This document shows, one piece after another, positions 57,312 to 64,000 of a stretch of 64,000 nucleotides of DNA. The first letter of the stretch is position 1, and every line of letters begins with the position of its first letter. Where the stretch lies: the NCBI GenBank assembly GCA_016874235.1, contig VGUJ01000003.1, forward strand, positions 62,001 through 126,000. The letters are read 5' to 3'. Origin of the DNA: Gammaproteobacteria bacterium. Its GTDB lineage: Bacteria; Pseudomonadota; Gammaproteobacteria; Steroidobacterales; Steroidobacteraceae. Under the pieces are notes generated by a model. It ran no database searches and had not been told where the DNA came from. It saw only the letters and a program-made list of their open reading frames with translations. The translations under genes were made by a program, and so were the position numbers.

Positions 57312-57533
57312 TTAACCTCCTGACACTTGATGTCGCTTTTGTCGCACGACCCGTCGCTGCTCGAGATCTCGAAGCAAATCCCATTGCTGCTCCGCTGTCA
57401 TACGGATCCAGCCGGCGATCTCATCGCGTGTGCGGAAACAGCCGGCGCAATGACCCGAGTGGTCGAGTGCACACACACTGATGCACGGCGACATCGGCCG
57501 CGCACGCCGGGCTTCTGAGCCAGCATCCGCCAT
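57312..57533 (-). CDS. DUF1289 family protein
   Basis: A 73-residue protein with the DUF1289 core SPCISVCALDHSGHCAGCFRTRDEIAGW, containing four cysteines that may bind zinc or an iron-sulfur cluster, followed by WDLLRDLEQRR. Its function is unknown. Two other in-frame ATGs exist (14 codons up, 13 down); the chosen one has AAGGAAGGG just ahead. It precedes grxD by 5 bases, so it may be tied to iron-sulfur handling, which is inference. Confidence 0.83.
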   Translation of the reverse strand: MADAGSEARRARPMSPCISVCALDHSGHCAGCFRTRDEIAGWIRMTAEQQWDLLRDLEQRRVVRQKRHQVSGG

Positions 57534-57642
57534 AAAACCCTTCCTTGGGGAGCCCGAGCAGGGCTTATGCATTGAATTATGGGGGTTCGTCCCCTATTCT
57601 TCAAACTCGATCGATCCTTCATCTGTTGGAGCTTCAATACCA

Positions 57643-58227
57643 ATGAAAAATCCACTCGACAGTGTCGGCGCAACCGTCACACTCGGCGTCCTGTTCTCCG
57701 TCATCGTGATGGCCCTGCCCGGTACGCCAGGCGGTGAGTTCAGCAACCTCGGACTCGGTCGATGGCTGCACACCGTTACCGGAATTTTCTGGATCGGCCT
57801 GCTCTATTACTTCAACGTCGCCCAAATTCCGGCGCTTGCTGCAGCGAATGCCGACAAGGGCGGCCCGGGCGGCGCTGGAATCGTCAAATATGTCGCGCCG
57901 CGAGCGCTGCTTTGGTTCCGTTGGATGGCCCTTGCGACCTGGCTGACAGGCGCGTGGTTGCTCGGGGGTCGCCTCATGGACGCGTTCACACTTCAAGAAG
58001 GCAGTGTCGTGATCGGTATCGGCGCATGGCTCGGCACCATCATGCTGTTCAATGTGTGGGTTCTGATTTGGCCGAACCAGAAAAAGGTCATTGGCGTCGT
58101 TCCTGCCACCGACGAAGAGAAGGCCAAGGCGCGTCGTACGGCCACCCTCACCTCTCGCGTCAACTTCTTATTGTCCTTCCCGATGCTGCTGTGCATGGTC
58201 GGTTCGGCTCACGGTCTGCCGTTCTAA
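57643..58227 (+). CDS. PuuD-type membrane protein (urate hydroxylase N-domain only)
   Basis: The 194-residue protein has about five hydrophobic helices and the Urate_ox_N signature WLHTVTGIFWIGLLYYFNVAQIP. Characterised PuuD proteins are about 400 residues long, with a C-terminal cytochrome c domain. This one ends after the membrane part and has no CXXCH motif, so uricase activity is doubtful. Stand-alone versions occur in other bacteria without a proven role. It is transcribed alone and ends 1 base from the convergent GT39 stop. Confidence 0.78.
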   Translation: MKNPLDSVGATVTLGVLFSVIVMALPGTPGGEFSNLGLGRWLHTVTGIFWIGLLYYFNVAQIPALAAANADKGGPGGAGIVKYVAPRALLWFRWMALATWLTGAWLLGGRLMDAFTLQEGSVVIGIGAWLGTIMLFNVWVLIWPNQKKVIGVVPATDEEKAKARRTATLTSRVNFLLSFPMLLCMVGSAHGLPF

Positions 58228-58228
58228 G

Positions 58229-59923
58229 TCACAACGGCTCAGGCGTGGGGTAGCGGATCACCTTTTGCGGGTTTCCGCGCTCCACGCACTCCCGTGAAGG
58301 GGTACCGGTGATGAGATACCAGCGATCATCGCTACTCTCTCCGGCGAACTGCCGCGGATTCTGACCAAAACACGTTTGGACGAAATGCTCCGGCACGAGC
58401 AGCACACGCTGCTCGTTGCCCGAGAGCCATAGCGCGGCATCGAAGGCTTCGGCATCACCCTCGCGCCAACGCGCGTGTCCAAAGTTCACGGTGTCGCGAT
58501 CGAGGTAAAGCAGGAATTGCTCCTTGTATGCGAGTAACCCGAGCTCGCGATCTTCGGGAACCGCAGCGGTGACCTGGCGAATGAACTCGGAGGCCGAGCG
58601 CTCGCCATTGATTTGCGGCGCGACGCCGAAACCCCACGTGAGCGTGAGACACGCGAGCGCCGATGGCCACGCCAGAATAGGCTTGAACTTGAGCGCGAGC
58701 ACCCACGCCACGCTCGCCAAGGCGGCGAAAGCATAAATCGGCGTAAGCGAACTCAACTCGGAGTCGGCGAACACGTCGACGATCTGGGGAATCGAGAACC
58801 ATGACACGAGCGCAAGAACGACCCCCGGCACTACGAGCAGTAACGCCAACACGGCGGACAACCGCTGTACACCACGGGTGGCGAACAACCCCGGGAGATG
58901 AGGCGCAGCCGCGATCGCGAGCGCCGGCAACGCGGGTAGTACGTAGACTCCCCGCTTTCCTGCGCTCAGACTAAAAAAAACGATCACGAAAATCGCCCAA
59001 AGCAGCGGTAACCACACTGCAACGCGACCCTCTCGCCAATCGCTGCGCCAGCGAGGCACCAGCCAAAAGAGCAACGCGCTCAGCGGCAGCCACAGCACGG
59101 GGATAACCTCGACAATGTAGTAGAACCAAGGCCGGATGTGATGCCACGCCTGGGTGTAACGCGTGACCGTTTGTTTAAACAAAATCTCATCGCGATAGGC
59201 CGCCAACTCCGGGGTGCCTTGGTTTACGACGTGCCAAAGCATGGGCCCGAGCCACAACATGATCGTCGCCGCGAACACGGCGAGAACCGCTAACAGTGAG
59301 CTCATGCGGAGTTTTTGTGACCTCATGCGAGCACTAAGCCAAAAGGCGATCGGCAGTACGGCAAGCGTCAAAAATCCGACCGCCTTATCGATCACTCCGA
59401 GCCCAGCACCGAATGCGCCAAGCAGAGCGACCCAGAGCGGCGCACCCTGCAGCGCGTGGCGCATCAAGCCCCACAACGCGAGAGTGCAGAAAAAAATCAG
59501 CGTCGCATCGATCTGCGCACCGCGAGTCGTCATCACGAAATGGATACAAGTGGCCAAGGTCACTGCGGCCAGCCGCCCGGCCTCGCGCCCGTGGAAGCGA
59601 CGAACAAGGTCGTAAACCAGAAGCAACGTACCGAGCGAGGCAAGCATCGAGGGCAGCAAGAAACCCAGTCTCAAAGAATCGGTGAGCAGGAAGCCGATAC
59701 CCATCAACCAGAAATGCAACGGCGGCTTGTCCTGATAAAGGTCGCCGCCAGCGTGAGGAATGAGCCAGTTGCCGCTGCGCACCATGTCGAGCGCAACCCC
59801 CGCGAACCGTGGCTCGTCTGCAGGCCACGGATCGCGAAGACCGTAGCCTGCGAGGATCAGCAACGCGAACCACGCGCCGATCCAGGCGAGATCGGTGAGC
59901 GTGCCGCGCGAGGACTCCGTCAC
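58229..59923 (-). CDS. ArnT-like glycosyltransferase (GT39/GT83 family)
   Basis: The 564-residue integral membrane protein has about 11-13 helices. Near the N-terminus it has DPWPADEPRFAGVALDMVRSGNW and QDKPPLHFWLMGIGF, motifs of ArnT and PMT-type enzymes that use polyprenyl-phosphate sugars. A periplasmic C-terminal domain of ~100 residues follows. It would transfer a sugar, such as aminoarabinose, galactosamine or glucosamine, to lipid A or another acceptor. It starts in a 4-base overlap with the LABN gene in the lpxL-GT2-LABN-GT39 unit. Confidence 0.87.
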   Translation of the reverse strand: MTESSRGTLTDLAWIGAWFALLILAGYGLRDPWPADEPRFAGVALDMVRSGNWLIPHAGGDLYQDKPPLHFWLMGIGFLLTDSLRLGFLLPSMLASLGTLLLVYDLVRRFHGREAGRLAAVTLATCIHFVMTTRGAQIDATLIFFCTLALWGLMRHALQGAPLWVALLGAFGAGLGVIDKAVGFLTLAVLPIAFWLSARMRSQKLRMSSLLAVLAVFAATIMLWLGPMLWHVVNQGTPELAAYRDEILFKQTVTRYTQAWHHIRPWFYYIVEVIPVLWLPLSALLFWLVPRWRSDWREGRVAVWLPLLWAIFVIVFFSLSAGKRGVYVLPALPALAIAAAPHLPGLFATRGVQRLSAVLALLLVVPGVVLALVSWFSIPQIVDVFADSELSSLTPIYAFAALASVAWVLALKFKPILAWPSALACLTLTWGFGVAPQINGERSASEFIRQVTAAVPEDRELGLLAYKEQFLLYLDRDTVNFGHARWREGDAEAFDAALWLSGNEQRVLLVPEHFVQTCFGQNPRQFAGESSDDRWYLITGTPSRECVERGNPQKVIRYPTPEPL

Positions 59924-60201
59924 GCGTCAGCCCGGTGGCGACCCGAGCGGATCAGGTAGAGGTTGCGGATGTAGACCACGAGGCCCAAGCCCTGCCCCGC
60001 GATGAAGACGGGATCTTGCTTATGGATCGCATAGGCAAGCAGCGTGACGCCGCCCGCGAGGCTGAAGTACCAGAACGCTTGGGGGATGATACTGCGCTTA
60101 AGACGCTCGCTCGCGATCCATTGCACGATGAATCGCATCGAGAACAGCGCCTGGCCGATAAAGCCGATAACAATCCAGATCAGGGTTTCGGAGCTTTGCA
60201 T
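59920..60201 (-). CDS. LABN (lipid-A-disaccharide synthase N-terminal-like) small membrane protein
   Basis: A 93-residue protein with three predicted helices. WIVIGFIGQALFSMRFIVQWIASE and SIIPQAFWYFSLAGGV match the LAB_N domain, first named from the N-terminus of some LpxB proteins but often stand-alone beside GT2 and GT39 genes. It is not LpxB, since it has no glycosyltransferase part. GAGG lies 6 bases before the chosen ATG. It could serve as a membrane partner for the soluble GT2 encoded just upstream, which is inference. Confidence 0.85.
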   Translation of the reverse strand: MQSSETLIWIVIGFIGQALFSMRFIVQWIASERLKRSIIPQAFWYFSLAGGVTLLAYAIHKQDPVFIAGQGLGLVVYIRNLYLIRSGRHRADA

Positions 60202-60226
60202 GTCTATCCTCAAAAAAATAAAAGCA

Positions 60227-60928
60227 CTAGTCCTCGGTCACCCGAAGCCCCGGCTTCGCCCTTCGGCGTAGCCACATCACACCAAAAATATCGATGATGC
60301 CCACCCAGAGTCGATCGAGGAGGCCATACTTCGACGCACCTCGTTCGCGCGGACGGTGAGCGATCGGCACAGAGACCACCCGCGCTCCAGCACGCAGAAA
60401 GAGCGCGGGTAAAAAACGATGCATGTGATCGAACCGCGGAAGATCCAAGAACACGTCTCGGCGCATCACCTTGATGCCACAGCCGGTATCGGGTGTGCGG
60501 TCGCCGAGCAGTCGACCACGCACTCCGTTGGCGACTCGCGACTGCGCATGACGCAGCCAGGTATCGCGACGATGAACGCGGTTACCCATTACGAGCTCCG
60601 CTGACTGCCGAGCCTCGAATAGCCTGGGGATATCTGCCGGGTCGTTTTGACCGTCACCATCGAGCGTCGCAATCCACTCGGCGCGTGCGTGGCGCACACC
60701 CGAACACACTGCGGCGCTTTGTCCGCTGCGAAACGAGTGACTCAGCAGACGAACCTGGGGGACATCCTTTCGCAGGGTACGAACGGCGGCGGCGGTGCCA
60801 TCCGTACTGCCGTCGTCGACGAAGATGATTTCGAATTCGCGACCCGAGAGCGCGGCAACGATTTCGCGTGCAAGCGGGCCTACATTGTCGACTTCATTAC
60901 AAACAGGAATGACCACCGAGATTTCCAT
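60227..60928 (-). CDS. GT2 glycosyltransferase, polyprenyl-phosphate sugar synthase type
   Basis: The 233-residue enzyme has a GT-A fold: VVIPVCNEVDNVGPLA, FEIIFVDDGSTDGTA, the DXD-like ATLDGDGQNDP, then DTGCGIKVMRRDVF and HRPRERGASKYGLLDRLWVG. It resembles DPM1 and the catalytic part of ArnC, which make a polyprenyl-phosphate sugar donor. ArnC has two C-terminal membrane helices; here only a short, moderately hydrophobic GIIDIFGVMWL segment exists. It would supply the lipid-linked donor for the ArnT-like enzyme two genes downstream. Confidence 0.88.
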   Translation of the reverse strand: MEISVVIPVCNEVDNVGPLAREIVAALSGREFEIIFVDDGSTDGTAAAVRTLRKDVPQVRLLSHSFRSGQSAAVCSGVRHARAEWIATLDGDGQNDPADIPRLFEARQSAELVMGNRVHRRDTWLRHAQSRVANGVRGRLLGDRTPDTGCGIKVMRRDVFLDLPRFDHMHRFLPALFLRAGARVVSVPIAHRPRERGASKYGLLDRLWVGIIDIFGVMWLRRRAKPGLRVTED

Positions 60929-60944
60929 GGGCCGCGATTCTCGT

Positions 60945-61820
60945 TCAAGTTCGCTTGAGTCGCCAGCGCTTGTGCGACCACGGCCAATCGGCAGGACTTT
61001 CGTGTATCTGCCTCTCGACCCGGCGAGCGAACCGCTCGGTGAGCTCGCCGGGCGCCAAGTCCTCGCCGCTCGCTCGCATCAACTCGAAGCTCGCCTCGTA
61101 GCGACCCCGTCCGGTACGGCGAATCGCCGCGAAGAAAACTGGGTAGTCGAGGCTACTGGCAATCACGTCGCCGCCCATGAAAAAGGCCGTGTCGCGGTTG
61201 AGGAAAGGAGTCCAATGGCGGCGATCGCTCGCGACCGGCTCTTGATCGGCCGCAAGCACGATGAGTCGAGGCACACTTCGTCGCGCAACGATGTCGCGCA
61301 TGATTTGATCGGCAGGGACCATTCGCGCGCCAAAACGACTCCGTAACGCCAGTATCTCGCGATCGGCCCAGGCGTTTTTGAGGCGCTTATACGCGGTATC
61401 CACGGGAAATCCGAGGCGCTTGGACATCCCGAGCAACAGCCACTCCCAGTTGCACTGATGCGCTGCATAAAGCACCGCAGGGGTACCCGATGAAATTGCC
61501 TCTTGAACGATTTCGAAGTTGGTGAAATGCATCCGCTGATCGAATTCACGCTCATCGATGGCGGCAGACTTGACGATCTCTACCATCACGTCGCCGTAAC
61601 TGCGATAAAAATCACGACGGATGGACTCGACCTCCGCTCTCGACTTCTCAGGAAATGCCGTCGCGAGACTGTCTCGAATGACCCTGGGCTTGTACGGCGT
61701 GATGTGCCACGCCAGAAACGCAAAAACTCGCGACAGCCCGTGCAAGGTAACCAGGGGTAAGGCGGCGAGCGCCCGCACCCACCATGAGGGTCGGGGTGCG
61801 GATTCTTCGGGGCGACGCAT
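60945..61820 (-). CDS. Lipid A biosynthesis lauroyl/myristoyl acyltransferase (LpxL/HtrB family)
   Basis: A 291-residue inner-membrane acyltransferase with the HX4E motif as HQCNWE in LYAAHQCNWEWLLLG. RRDFYRSYGDVMVEIVK and VLAADQEPVASDRRHWTPFLNRDTAFFMGG are family blocks. It adds a secondary acyl chain to Kdo-lipid A. Whether lauroyl or myristoyl is added cannot be read. It is the first gene of the lipid A modification unit and divergent from the phosphatase gene by 72 bases. Confidence 0.9.
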   Translation of the reverse strand: MRRPEESAPRPSWWVRALAALPLVTLHGLSRVFAFLAWHITPYKPRVIRDSLATAFPEKSRAEVESIRRDFYRSYGDVMVEIVKSAAIDEREFDQRMHFTNFEIVQEAISSGTPAVLYAAHQCNWEWLLLGMSKRLGFPVDTAYKRLKNAWADREILALRSRFGARMVPADQIMRDIVARRSVPRLIVLAADQEPVASDRRHWTPFLNRDTAFFMGGDVIASSLDYPVFFAAIRRTGRGRYEASFELMRASGEDLAPGELTERFARRVERQIHESPADWPWSHKRWRLKRT

Positions 61821-61892
61821 TCCGAGACCATGTTACGCGTCGTACAATCGCCACTCAATGCGAACCGTCACCGCGAATGCCCAGAGGGTCCG

Positions 61893-62579
61893 ATGAGCAC
61901 CCTCCACCTGATCAGGCACGGACAAGCGTCTTTTGGCACCGACGATTACGATCGGCTGTCGAAACTCGGCGAGCAACAAGTCGCGTATCTTCGCGACCAC
62001 TACCTGCGCACGGGTCAGCGACTCGATGCCATCTACACCGGTCGGCTCAAAAGACAGCGGGAAACGGCGACCATTCTCGCCTCACCTGCAGTCAGCGACG
62101 TGAAAGATCACCCCGGCTTCGACGAGTACGACGCTCATACTCTATTCCTCGCCCATGCTGACCTCACGGGCGTTCCACTCTCGACGCTGCGAGGCTCGGG
62201 GCCACCGGATGCGCGTGCGTTTCAAAGGCGCCTCGAGGAAGTCGGTCGTCAGTGGGTGGCGGGAGCACTCGATCGTCCGGGTATCGAAACCTGGAAGGCG
62301 TTTAAATCACGAGTGGCCGGCGGCCTCGAGCACGTCATGCGCGAATCAGGACGATCAAAGGACGTGGCGATTTGCACCTCGGCCGGAGCGATCGGCGCCG
62401 CCGTGGGCCACATCCTCGGACTCACCGATGAGGCGTCGTTACGACTGTCTTGGACAGTCTTCAATTCTTCGATCACGCGCATCCGCTTCGATCAGACGCG
62501 TTGCTCTCTCGAGGTGTTCAATGCCGTGCCTCACCTCGAGGCGCAAATCGACCCTCGCATGCTCATCACCTACCGATAA
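61893..62579 (+). CDS. Histidine phosphatase family protein
   Basis: A 228-residue member of the phosphoglycerate-mutase-like superfamily. The phosphohistidine motif is LHLIRHGQASFG with His9. AIYTGRLKRQRETA provides the second arginine, and the second histidine of the classical active site is not seen: the region that usually reads VSHG reads CTSAGAIGAAVG here. That substitution may weaken phosphatase activity. AGAGGG lies 5-6 bases before the ATG. Its 3' end overlaps the saccharopine dehydrogenase gene by 10 bases. Confidence 0.82.
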   Translation: MSTLHLIRHGQASFGTDDYDRLSKLGEQQVAYLRDHYLRTGQRLDAIYTGRLKRQRETATILASPAVSDVKDHPGFDEYDAHTLFLAHADLTGVPLSTLRGSGPPDARAFQRRLEEVGRQWVAGALDRPGIETWKAFKSRVAGGLEHVMRESGRSKDVAICTSAGAIGAAVGHILGLTDEASLRLSWTVFNSSITRIRFDQTRCSLEVFNAVPHLEAQIDPRMLITYR

Positions 62580-63652
62580 CGGGTCGACCGCTCGGATTTA
62601 TAAAGACTTCCGGTTCGCGTCGCGAGGAAGGCCTCGAGCGAACTGTCCTCTTGTTTGAGGAATCCGCGCGCGGGCAGACTGCCGTTTCGAACCATCTCGA
62701 TGACGGCGACAACGGAGGCCGAGGTGGTCCAGGCGATCGCCGTTCGAGATCGCCCCGCAACCTCGATCGGGTAATAACTTCGTACGAATTCCTTACGCTG
62801 CAAGCGCCCCTCTGCCCATCCCTCGGCGGACGCATGCACGTATACGACATCCGCGTCGACCGGCGGCTTCGCATTCGAGAGGATCTGCCCGGCCAGTTCG
62901 CGCTTTTCTCGCATGAGCAATTCGTGGAAGAAGAAGTTCATGAGCTGCACGTGCCCGGGATAGCGCATCGTCTTGTAGTCGAGATTTTCGACGCGGCCCG
63001 CGAAGGTTTCACACATGGTGCCGAGACCGCCCGAGGTGGTAAACGCCTCGAGCTGGACGCCATCAATGTAGACGGTCTCGATCCATTCCATGGCCGACAC
63101 CATCTTCCGAACGCCCTCCTCGATGACTTCGCAATCATTGAGGTATTCATTGACGACGCCCTCAGGCGACCAGTTGAACGCGTAGCCGAGCAAACCCGTC
63201 GGGTTTTGCGGCAATGCGCCCACACGCAACCTGATAGAACGCACTCGCTCAAACCCTGCGGCGAGATTCGCTCCGACGATGCCGATGAAGCCCGGCGCGA
63301 GACCACACTGAGGCGCCATCAGCCCTCGACTCGTCGTCGAGAGCTCACGGATATGGTTCGTGGTAGGAACGTCTTCGGTGAGGTCGAAGTAGTGAATGCC
63401 AAGCTCGTGCGCAATCGAGGACACACTCTTGTTGAGCGCATAAGGCAAACACGACAGTACGGCCTGCTGACCCGTCAGGGCGCGACGCAGTGCCGAGGCA
63501 TCGGCGATATCGATGCTCTGCACGATAAAATCTTTACCTGCGATCGCGCGGGCATCGATCGCTGTGACCTTGAACCCCGCTCCGTGCAGCAGTTCTGCTG
63601 CCAGGTGCCCGACTTTGCCAAGACCCAGTACTGCGATTTTTTCGAATGTCAT
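62570..63652 (-). CDS. Saccharopine dehydrogenase-type oxidoreductase (lysine catabolism)
   Basis: The 360-residue protein starts with a Rossmann fold (KIAVLGLGKVGHLAAELLHGAG), then VLSCLPYALNKSVSSIAHELGIHYFDLTED and MAPQCGLAPGFIGIVGANL, characteristic of saccharopine dehydrogenase/LYS9-like proteins. Bacterial members oxidise saccharopine to glutamate and aminoadipate semialdehyde. The adjacent upstream gene encodes a dehydrogenase that would take that semialdehyde, so the pair fits a lysine breakdown step. The lysine-ketoglutarate reductase is not in the window. The stop of the upstream gene is 3 bases away. Confidence 0.87.
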   Translation of the reverse strand: MTFEKIAVLGLGKVGHLAAELLHGAGFKVTAIDARAIAGKDFIVQSIDIADASALRRALTGQQAVLSCLPYALNKSVSSIAHELGIHYFDLTEDVPTTNHIRELSTTSRGLMAPQCGLAPGFIGIVGANLAAGFERVRSIRLRVGALPQNPTGLLGYAFNWSPEGVVNEYLNDCEVIEEGVRKMVSAMEWIETVYIDGVQLEAFTTSGGLGTMCETFAGRVENLDYKTMRYPGHVQLMNFFFHELLMREKRELAGQILSNAKPPVDADVVYVHASAEGWAEGRLQRKEFVRSYYPIEVAGRSRTAIAWTTSASVVAVIEMVRNGSLPARGFLKQEDSSLEAFLATRTGSLYKSERSTRYR

Positions 63653-63655
63653 GAT

Positions 63656-64000
63656 TCAGATCTCGAAGCTCACGCCCTGCGCGAGCGGAAGTTTGTCGGA
63701 ATAGTTGACCGTCGCGGTCTGGCGACGCATGTAACCTCGCCACGCGTCTGAGCCGCTCTCGCGTCCGCCACCGGTTTCTTTCTCACCGCCAAATGCGCCA
63801 CCGATCTCGGCACCTGATGGCCCGATGTTGACGTTGGCGATTCCGCAATCGGATCCCGCCGCTGACAGAAACGTCTCGGCCTCTCTCAAATCGCGCGTAA
63901 AAATGCATGACGACAAGCCTTGAGGAACGTCGTTGTGCATCGCAATGGCTTCCGCAAGCGTCTCGTAACCAAGCACATAAAGAATCGGCGCAAAGGTCTC
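63656..64000 (-). CDS. ALDH7-type aldehyde dehydrogenase, C-terminal part (L-aminoadipate-semialdehyde dehydrogenase)
   Basis: The last 114 residues of an aldehyde dehydrogenase enter from the right edge. They start [12 protein letters not shown] and include [39 protein letters not shown] and [21 protein letters not shown]. This last block is diagnostic of the ALDH7 (antiquitin/AmaB) group, which oxidises aminoadipate semialdehyde to aminoadipate. The catalytic Cys and Glu lie outside the window. It is followed by the saccharopine dehydrogenase gene on the same strand. Confidence 0.9.
   Translation of the reverse strand, partial: ETFAPILYVLGYETLAEAIAMHNDVPQGLSSCIFTRDLREAETFLSAAGSDCGIANVNIGPSGAEIGGAFGGEKETGGGRESGSDAWRGYMRRQTATVNYSDKLPLAQGVSFEI

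Noticed and set aside
5561-58227. A purine degradation pathway from the PuuE-like and PuuD-like genes
   Set aside because: The two are 52 kb apart, PuuD lacks its cytochrome domain, and no other urate or allantoin gene is present.
59920-60201. LpxB (lipid-A-disaccharide synthase)
   Set aside because: Only the LABN domain is present; there is no glycosyltransferase domain.
1-64000. tRNA or rRNA genes, CRISPR arrays, insertion sequences, prophage or attachment sites
   Set aside because: No cloverleaf, spaced direct repeats, transposase, integrase or terminal inverted repeats were seen; gaps between genes are nearly all under 200 bases.

Overview
The window is a GC-rich, densely packed stretch of a gammaproteobacterial chromosome. 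The evidence is gene content and order: lptF-lptG divergent from pepA-valS, purM-purN divergent from a DUF2066/PgsA-like/hda set, metG followed by an RnfB-like gene and nth, aceE-aceF-lpd with a lipoyl domain on Lpd, and prfC, rimI, grxD, rnt and pyrC. An S46 peptidase, a TonB receptor, a Flp-pilin remnant and the lipid A sugar-transfer genes point towards the Steroidobacterales/Nevskiales/Xanthomonadales side of the class. That placement is inference; no species can be named.

Positions 1-20,300 form an accessory catabolic region built from several short divergent and convergent units. They encode a SAM methyltransferase with a small partner protein cut by the left edge; a translationally coupled trio (MmgE/PrpD, PaaK-like CoA ligase, amidase); a coupled pair (PuuE-like deacetylase-fold hydrolase, SDR); a crotonase lacking both classical catalytic glutamates; an alpha/beta hydrolase; and an MFS transporter. 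A minus-strand series then carries a TonB-dependent receptor, a DUF1838 protein, a CRTAC1/ASPIC repeat protein and an aldehyde dehydrogenase. A Rieske oxygenase diverges from a small unrecognised gene, and a MobA-like nucleotidyltransferase follows it. Together they read as uptake, oxygenation, C-N bond hydrolysis, CoA activation and further oxidation of one organic compound. The substrate cannot be read from sequence.

Positions 20,300-58,200 are mostly housekeeping: S46 peptidase, cytochrome b561-like protein, LPS export permeases LptFG, PepA, ValS, an MtfA-like peptidase, an acyltransferase, a UMF1-type MFS protein, RF3, RimI, family 4 uracil-DNA glycosylase, PssA, ProS, WrbA, Hda, a PgsA-like enzyme, PurM, PurN, a DUF3108 protein, Dcd, ApbC, MetG, RnfB-like, Nth, DUF1841, the pyruvate dehydrogenase complex, PyrC, RNase T, GrxD, DUF1289 and a PuuD membrane-domain protein. 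Two genes look damaged or altered: a Flp-type pilin without a good start codon, and the DUF3108 gene, which lacks its expected stop and reads antisense through all of dcd.

Positions 58,200-61,900 hold a minus-strand lipid A block (LpxL-type acyltransferase, soluble GT2, LABN mini-protein, ArnT-like GT39). The right end carries a histidine phosphatase and two lysine-catabolism genes, saccharopine dehydrogenase and the 3' end of an ALDH7-type dehydrogenase. I saw no tRNA, rRNA, CRISPR array, insertion sequence or prophage gene.
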